From positions 124,001 through 188,000 of the forward strand of contig NZ_NMUL01000038.1 in NCBI RefSeq assembly GCF_002234595.1: a stretch of DNA of 64,000 nucleotides, given 5' to 3'. Below the pieces are notes generated by a model. It was not told the DNA's origin and made no database searches. It saw only the letters and a program-made list of their open reading frames with translations. Positions 59,214 through 64,000 of the stretch are shown here, one piece after another. Numbering within the stretch: position 1 is the first letter of the stretch; each line of letters begins with the position of its first letter. The position numbers were made by a program, and so were the translations under genes. This stretch comes from Amycolatopsis vastitatis (lineage in GTDB: Bacteria > Actinomycetota > Actinomycetes > Mycobacteriales > Pseudonocardiaceae).

Positions 59214-61322
59214 ATGCCCGTCGTCGATACCCCGCCGCGTGGCTCCGGGACGTCCGCACCGTCCCCGGCGCCCGCGACCGGCGTGCCGGCCTCCCCCGCG
59301 GTGCCTTCGCCCCGCATCCCGCTGCCCCGCGTGTCGGTGCCGACCCTCCTGCTGTTCGCCGGCGGCGTCGCGTTGTGGGTCACCGCGACCTGGCTGCTGC
59401 TCGCCGGAGTGGCGCCTGCTGTGTTCACCGTGCCCCTGCACGCGATCGTCACCTTCACGATGTTCACCGTGGTGCACGAATCCGCGCACCACGCCGCAGG
59501 AAAGCTGACGTGGGTCAACGAGACACTGGGCAGGCTGGCGATGCCGTTCGTCGCCGTCTACGCGTCGTTCCCCCTGCTCCGGTTCATCCACAGTGAACAC
59601 CACCGCAACACGAACGCGGACTCGCACACCGATCCGGACGCGTGGACGTCGCAGGGATCCTGGTGGTCGCTGCCGTTCCGCTGGCTGACCATCGACTTCT
59701 GGTACGCCCGCTTCTACACGGCTCGCGTGCGCAGCCGCCCGGCATCGGAACGGGCGGAGACGATCCTGGTGCTGTCCGTGGCGTTCGCGGCGGCCGCGGC
59801 GCTGCTCGCCTGCGGCCACGGCCGGGCACTGCTGCTGGGGTACGTGCTGCCGCAGCGGATCGGGCTCGCCGTGCTGGCCTGGTGGTTCGACTGGCTGCCG
59901 CACCACGGCCTGCCCGCCGCGAAGCCGCGGGACAAGTTCGGCACCACGCGGGTGCGGGTGGGGCTGGAATGGCTGATGACGCCGATGATGCTGTTCCAGA
60001 ACTACCACCTGGTGCACCACCTCCACCCCGCCGTGCCGTTCTACCGCTACCTGCGGGCGTGGAAGGACAACCGCGAGGCGTACCTGGCCCGCGACGTCCC
60101 GATCATCACGGCGTGGGGCCGCGAGCTGACGCCGTCGGAGTACCGCGCGTGGCGGCGGCTGACCGAGGACCTCGGCTGCCCCGAGGCCTCCCCGGAACTG
60201 CCGCCGCTGGGCCCCAGCCGGTTCCACCGGCTGCGCGTGCGGCGGGTGCGGGCGCTGACCGCGGACGCCGTAGAGATCACCTTCGAGGTGCCGGAGCACC
60301 TGGCGCCGGAGTTCCGCTTCCGCCCGGGTCAGCACGTGGCGGTCCGCGCGGTGCTCGACGGCAACCCGGTGCGGCGGACGTACTCGATCTGCGCGCAGGC
60401 GGGCTCGGGTGAGCTGCGGATCGCGGTGAAGCGGCGTCCCGGCGGCGCGTTCTCCGGCTTCGCGACCACGACGCTGGCCGCGGGCGATTTCCTCGACGTC
60501 CTGCCGCCCTCCGGCGCGTTCACGTTCACCCCGGAGCCAACGCGGGCCGCGCACCACGTCGCGCTGGCCGCCGGCAGCGGCATCACGCCGGTGCTGTCGA
60601 TCCTGGTCAGCGCGCTGACCGAGGAACCGCACAGCCGGGCGACGCTGCTGTACGTCAACACCTCGGGCGCCACGACGTTGTTCGCGCCGGAGCTGAGCGC
60701 GCTCGCCGAGGGCTTCGGCGGACGGCTGCACGTCGTCCACTACCGCACCGACGAGCGCGACCCCGACCTGCACACCCACCGGCCCCGGCACTTCGACACG
60801 ATCGGCGAGGCGCTCGCCATTTCGCACGAGCGGTACCAGCGCGGGCGGCTCGACGCGACCCGGTTGCGCGCGCTGCTCCAGAACCGGCTGCACCCGGCGA
60901 AGGTCGACGAGTGGTTCCTGTGCGCGCCGCGCGGCCTGGTGGACCTCGCCCGGCGCACCCTGGCCGACGCGGACGTCCCGGAGGAGAACGTCCACTTCGA
61001 ACTGTTCCGCGGCGCGGCGCCCCCGCTCGACCCGGCGGGCACGGCGGCCCGGGTGGCGGTGACGCTGGGCGGGACGACGACGTGCGTACGCGCCGAAGCC
61101 GGCGAAACGGTGCTGGACGCCGCGCTGCGGGCGGGGTTCGAGGTGCCGTACTCGTGCACGGGCGGCGCGTGCGGCACCTGCCGGGCGACGCTGCGGCACG
61201 GCCAGGTCGACATGGACGTCCGCTACGCGCTGACCGAGGACGACGTCGCGGCGGGCCGGATCCTCACCTGCCGCTCCCGCGCGACGACGCCGGAGGTCAC
61301 GGTCGACTACGACCGCCGCTGA
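59214..61322 (+). CDS. Fatty acid desaturase/hydroxylase fused to FNR-type reductase and ferredoxin
   Basis: A 702-residue self-sufficient oxygenase. Residues ~45-330 are a membrane di-iron domain with His boxes HESAHH, HSEHH and HLVHHLH. Residues ~340-590 are a ferredoxin-NADP reductase module (PVRRTYSICAQ for FAD, AAGSGITPVLSIL for NAD(P)H). Residues ~610-702 are a plant-type 2Fe-2S ferredoxin with CTGGACGTCRATLR and a later CRS. Electrons thus pass from NAD(P)H to the di-iron centre within one chain. Substrate may be a fatty acyl chain, alkane or carotenoid; the TetR neighbour favours induction by lipid. Confidence 0.88.
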   Translation: MPVVDTPPRGSGTSAPSPAPATGVPASPAVPSPRIPLPRVSVPTLLLFAGGVALWVTATWLLLAGVAPAVFTVPLHAIVTFTMFTVVHESAHHAAGKLTWVNETLGRLAMPFVAVYASFPLLRFIHSEHHRNTNADSHTDPDAWTSQGSWWSLPFRWLTIDFWYARFYTARVRSRPASERAETILVLSVAFAAAAALLACGHGRALLLGYVLPQRIGLAVLAWWFDWLPHHGLPAAKPRDKFGTTRVRVGLEWLMTPMMLFQNYHLVHHLHPAVPFYRYLRAWKDNREAYLARDVPIITAWGRELTPSEYRAWRRLTEDLGCPEASPELPPLGPSRFHRLRVRRVRALTADAVEITFEVPEHLAPEFRFRPGQHVAVRAVLDGNPVRRTYSICAQAGSGELRIAVKRRPGGAFSGFATTTLAAGDFLDVLPPSGAFTFTPEPTRAAHHVALAAGSGITPVLSILVSALTEEPHSRATLLYVNTSGATTLFAPELSALAEGFGGRLHVVHYRTDERDPDLHTHRPRHFDTIGEALAISHERYQRGRLDATRLRALLQNRLHPAKVDEWFLCAPRGLVDLARRTLADADVPEENVHFELFRGAAPPLDPAGTAARVAVTLGGTTTCVRAEAGETVLDAALRAGFEVPYSCTGGACGTCRATLRHGQVDMDVRYALTEDDVAAGRILTCRSRATTPEVTVDYDRR

Positions 61323-61340
61323 CCCGCCTCCCTTGCCTGC

Positions 61341-61414
61341 GGCGCCCCGGATGTCATGAACGACTCTTTCCTGTCATCCGGCGACAGGAAGAGTCGTTCA
61401 TGACGTGGGGCGCC
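61341..61414. terminator. Long near-perfect palindrome between convergent genes
   Basis: From 61353 to 61375 and from 61383 to 61404 lie arms that are reverse complements except for one missing A (core GTCATGAACGACTC with GAGTCGTTCATGAC). GGCGCCCC and GGGGCGCC extend the stem outward. A likely bidirectional terminator in the 96-bp convergent gap, or a palindromic repeat element. Confidence 0.75.
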
Positions 61415-61418
61415 GGGC

Positions 61419-61976
61419 TCAACCGGTCCGGGTGGGCGCTCCCGAGGGCGGGGTGCCCTGGCCGCCACCGGGTGCCTGGGCGCCGGTTTCCCCGTCCGTC
61501 ACCGACGTCGCCGTCGCCGTGCTGCCGGACTCCGTGGCCACCACCGTGACGGTGTCCCCGGTCGCCAGGCCCGTCGCCTGCGCCGACGTGATCGTGTACG
61601 TCTTCGAGAACCCGTCGTCGCTCTTCGCGGTCAGCGATGTCGCGCTCAGCTCCGTCACCTCGCCCGTTTGCATGATCTTGGTGACGTAGCCGCCGTTTCC
61701 GTCGGACGACACGTATTCCCCGTGCAGTGCCGAGCCCAAGCCGCCGGCGCCGCGCGGGCCGCCGGTCATGCCGCCCGGCCCCGCCTGGGAATCCGTCGCG
61801 GCCGACGACGACGAAGCGGCCCAGACCGCCGCTCCCCCGCCGGCCACGATCGCCGCCGCGACGGCGCCCGCGGCGATCTTCTTGCCCGGCGACCAGCCCG
61901 GCCGCGGGGCCGTGCCCGGCGCGGGCGCCGCGCCCCACGTCTGTTCCGGTGTGGACGGTGCGTGCGGTGTGGTCAT
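61419..61976 (-). CDS. DUF5666-like membrane-anchored protein
   Basis: A 185-residue protein starting at ATG 61976 after GAGGAG. A Pro/Gly-rich N-terminus precedes one membrane helix (KIAAGAVAAAIVAGGGAAVWA) and an exported ~120-residue region with GGYVTKIMQTGEVTELSATSLTAKS and TYTITSAQATGLATGDTVTVVA, the beta-strand pattern of DUF5666. The function is unknown. Divergent to the histidine kinase. Confidence 0.7.
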   Translation of the reverse strand: MTTPHAPSTPEQTWGAAPAPGTAPRPGWSPGKKIAAGAVAAAIVAGGGAAVWAASSSSAATDSQAGPGGMTGGPRGAGGLGSALHGEYVSSDGNGGYVTKIMQTGEVTELSATSLTAKSDDGFSKTYTITSAQATGLATGDTVTVVATESGSTATATSVTDGETGAQAPGGGQGTPPSGAPTRTG

Positions 61977-62152
61977 GATGGTGCTCCTCAACGAGATCGT
62001 TCGGTGCGATCCACGGTGGAGTCACCGGCTGTGCGCGGACTGTGCCTGCCGTCAGCCGTTCCTGTGACCGGAGAATTCGGGCACCGGCCGGTCACAGCGG
62101 CCTCACAGGCAGCACACAAGCCGCACACACGGCACGGACCGACGCTGGATCC

Positions 62153-63688
62153 ATGGCCGCGCGAACCGTCCCGCCACGCCCCCGCCGGGGGCGGCTTTCG
62201 CTGCGCGCGAAACTGACCGGCTCGATGGTCGTGCTGCTCACCGTGGTGTGCCTGATCATCGGGGTCGTCAGCGAGTTCGCGCTCGACGTGTTCCTCACCC
62301 GCCAGGTCGACCAGCAGCTGTCGGCCGCGGCGAACCGCTCGCTGGTCTTCGCGAGCAACGCCCCGCCGCAGAACCTGGGCCCGCCGCCGGACCAGCTGGG
62401 CCAGCACCCGCTCGGGCAGAACGTCGGCACGGTGAGCGCCACCTTCTCAGGGCAGCTGCTCGTCCGCGACGACAGCATCTCCGAACACGGCGGATGGCTG
62501 GACCTCAGCCCCGCCCAGCAGGCCGTCATGCTCTCGGTGCCCGCCGACGGCAAGCCGCACACGATGTCCTTCGACGACCTTGGCGAGTACCGGCTGATGG
62601 CGCTGCCGGTCACCGGGACGTCCGATGTCGTCGTGACCGGCCTGCCGATGAAACCGGTCGACGACACGCTGCTCACGGTCGGGCTGATCCTGTTCGGCGT
62701 GGCCGCCGCGGGCGTGCTCGGCGCGGCCTTCCTCGGCGCGTTCGCGGTCCGCCGCACGCTGCGCCCGCTCGACCGCGTCGCGGCCACCGCCGGGCGCGTC
62801 ACCGAGCTGCCGCTCGACCGCGGCCAGGTGGCGCTGTCCATCCGCGTCCCCGAGGCCGACACCGACCCGCGGACGGAGGTCGGCCAGGTCGGTTCGGCCT
62901 TGAACCTGATGCTCGGCCACGTCGCGCAGGCCCTCGAAGTGCGCCATGACAGCGAAATCCGCGTCCGGCAGTTCGTCGCGGACGCCAGCCACGAGCTGCG
63001 GACGCCGCTGGCCGCGATCCGCGGGTACGCCGAACTGGCCGCCCGCGGCAGCGCGCTGGTGCCGCCGGACGTCGCGCACTCGATGGGCCGGATCCAGTCC
63101 GAAGCCGTCCGGATGACCGCGCTCGTGGAGGACCTGCTGCTGCTCGCGCGGCTCGACGGGGGCCGCCCCCTGGACGTGCGGGAGGTCGACCTCACCCGGC
63201 TCGTCGCCGACGCCGTCGGCGACGCCCAGGTCGCCGGGCGCGGCCACCGGTGGCTGCTCGAGCTGCCCCCGGAGCCGGTGCTCGTGCTCGGCGACGTCCA
63301 GCGCCTGCACCAGGTGCTGGCGAACCTGCTGGCGAACGCCCGCACGCACGCCCCGCCCGGCACCACGGTGGTGACCGCGCTGGCGCGCTCGGCCGACGGC
63401 AGCAGCGTGCTCACGGTGACCGACAACGGACCCGGCATCCCGCCGGACCTGCTGCCGGACGTCTTCGAGCGGTTCGCCCGCGGCGACTCCTCGCGCTCCC
63501 GCACCGCCGGCAGCACCGGGCTGGGGCTGGCGATCGCGTCGGCCGTCGTCGTCGCCCACCACGGCACGATCGAGGTGCACAGCCGTCCCGGCCGGACCGA
63601 GTTCGCGGTGCGCCTCCCCGTGGCCGTTCCCGCACAGCGGGTGCACAGCATCGGCACAACCCGGCCCCAGCTCGGCACCGGAAGCTGA
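62153..63688 (+). CDS. Sensor histidine kinase
   Basis: A 511-residue membrane kinase: first helix LTGSMVVLLTVVCLIIGVV, an extracytoplasmic sensor of ~140 residues, second helix, HAMP (RRTLRPLDRVAATAGRVTEL), HisKA with phospho-His in ASHELRTPLAAIRGYAEL, N box NLLANARTHA, DNGPGIPPDLL (G1) and GSTGLGLAI (G2). No response regulator gene is adjacent, unusual for this kinase type. Start ATG 62153. Confidence 0.9.
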   Translation: MAARTVPPRPRRGRLSLRAKLTGSMVVLLTVVCLIIGVVSEFALDVFLTRQVDQQLSAAANRSLVFASNAPPQNLGPPPDQLGQHPLGQNVGTVSATFSGQLLVRDDSISEHGGWLDLSPAQQAVMLSVPADGKPHTMSFDDLGEYRLMALPVTGTSDVVVTGLPMKPVDDTLLTVGLILFGVAAAGVLGAAFLGAFAVRRTLRPLDRVAATAGRVTELPLDRGQVALSIRVPEADTDPRTEVGQVGSALNLMLGHVAQALEVRHDSEIRVRQFVADASHELRTPLAAIRGYAELAARGSALVPPDVAHSMGRIQSEAVRMTALVEDLLLLARLDGGRPLDVREVDLTRLVADAVGDAQVAGRGHRWLLELPPEPVLVLGDVQRLHQVLANLLANARTHAPPGTTVVTALARSADGSSVLTVTDNGPGIPPDLLPDVFERFARGDSSRSRTAGSTGLGLAIASAVVVAHHGTIEVHSRPGRTEFAVRLPVAVPAQRVHSIGTTRPQLGTGS

Positions 63689-63692
63689 TCTC

Positions 63693-64000
63693 ATGACCGC
63701 TGTGACATCCGGGGCTTCGCCCCGGGCCGGGGGCTCCGCCACCCGGAACCCCCGGAAAGCCGCTCTCGCGTCCCGCGAAACCGTTGTGGCTCCTTCAGCT
63801 CCCGCCCGCTCTTCGTGGCACCGCCCGGCTTTGGCCGTCCTGCTGCTCGGAACCGCCGTGCTCTACCTGTGGGGCCTCGGCGCCTCCGGCTGGGCCAACG
63901 CGTTCTACTCCGCGGCTGCCCAGGCGGGCTCGCAGAGCTGGAAGGCGCTGTTCTTCGGCTCGAGCGACGCGGCGAACGCGATCACGGTCGACAAGACCCC
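63693..64000 (+). CDS. GT39 ArnT-like glycosyltransferase, N-terminus only
   Basis: The first ~100 residues are visible; the gene runs off the window. PALAVLLLGTAVLYLWGLGASGWANAFYSAA and SQSWKALFFGSSDAANAITVDK match the N-terminal helix and first periplasmic loop of PMT-2/ArnT-type membrane glycosyltransferases with the catalytic Asp region. From ATG 63693 the first ~20 residues (TSGASPRAGGSATRNP) come from the interspersed repeat; GTG 63786 is the likelier biological start. Confidence 0.75.
   Translation, partial: MTAVTSGASPRAGGSATRNPRKAALASRETVVAPSAPARSSWHRPALAVLLLGTAVLYLWGLGASGWANAFYSAAAQAGSQSWKALFFGSSDAANAITVDKT
63703..63755 (+). repeat. ~50-nt GC-rich interspersed repeat, copy 2
   Basis: TGACATCCGGGGCTTCG followed by GCCGGGGGCTCCGCC and CCCGG is the same element as the one upstream of ndk (23895-23943, opposite strand) with few differences. 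Here it lies within the apparent 5' end of the GT39 coding frame, in the same orientation relative to its downstream gene. Confidence 0.65.

Overview
The window is very GC-rich actinomycete DNA with GTG/TTG starts, 4-bp GTGA stop/start overlaps and mycothiol-type enzymes. Its conserved backbone matches, gene for gene on the minus strand, the Mycobacterium tuberculosis block Rv2462c to Rv2418c: tig, clpP1, clpP2, clpX ... valS, folC, DUF4233, ndk, rne, rplU, rpmA, obg, proB ... nadD, rsfS, gpgP, octT. Gene content, secreted enzymes and the short interspersed repeats suggest a Pseudonocardiaceae genome, most likely Amycolatopsis (inference; no 16S or other marker lies in the window).

Layout. 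1-2348: octT (cut by the window edge), gpgP, rsfS, nadD. 2404-7929: a plus-strand insertion with a RecQ helicase fused to a phosphoribosyltransferase domain, a decayed transporter remnant, an E. coli-type argS, and a divergent TetR/SDR pair with a clear operator. 8133-14524: proB, obg, rpmA, rplU, rne with two terminators. 15077-22590: secreted subtilase, three-gene ABC-2 exporter, and a large secreted phosphodiester glycosidase/metallophosphatase fusion. 22696-28023: mycothiol-type enzyme, ndk, Tat-exported PhoD, secreted penicillin-acylase-family enzyme. 28024-29222: a ketopantoate-reductase-like gene and ArsR regulator behind a perfect palindrome. 29224-31268: DUF4233 and folC. 31340-35739: an accessory block between folC and valS (methyltransferase, SGNH lipase, two alpha/beta hydrolases, LysR, two tiny ORFs). 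35932-38553: valS. 38610-44225: two related membrane proteins sharing an N-terminal module, MarR plus a broken MFS gene, and a FdhF/YdeP-type molybdoenzyme. 44216-49001: lipoprotein, LCP cell-wall ligase, OFA-family transporter with its 41-residue partner, fdhD. 49176-53843: carotenoid oxygenase/TetR pair, exported esterase, MEDS-kinase anti-sigma-like protein, membrane protein. 54024-58354: clpX, clpP2, clpP1, tig. 58484-64000: TetR with a desaturase-reductase fusion, DUF5666-like membrane protein, an orphan histidine kinase and the start of a GT39 glycosyltransferase.

The backbone covers protein quality control (tig-clpP1P2-clpX), ribosome assembly and RNA decay (rne, rplU, rpmA, obg, rsfS), and NAD, proline, folate and methylglucose-lipopolysaccharide precursor metabolism. 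The insertions are mostly secreted hydrolases, transporters and locally regulated enzyme/regulator pairs. Molybdoenzyme, fdhD and OFA transporter suggest formate or oxalate metabolism.

The most unusual structural signal is a set of repeat-built hairpins at gene ends. Two convergent junctions carry arrays of a roughly 21-nt unit in both orientations. Two other junctions carry long perfect or near-perfect palindromes. A separate roughly 50-nt GC-rich repeat occurs upstream of ndk and inside the apparent 5' end of the GT39 gene.
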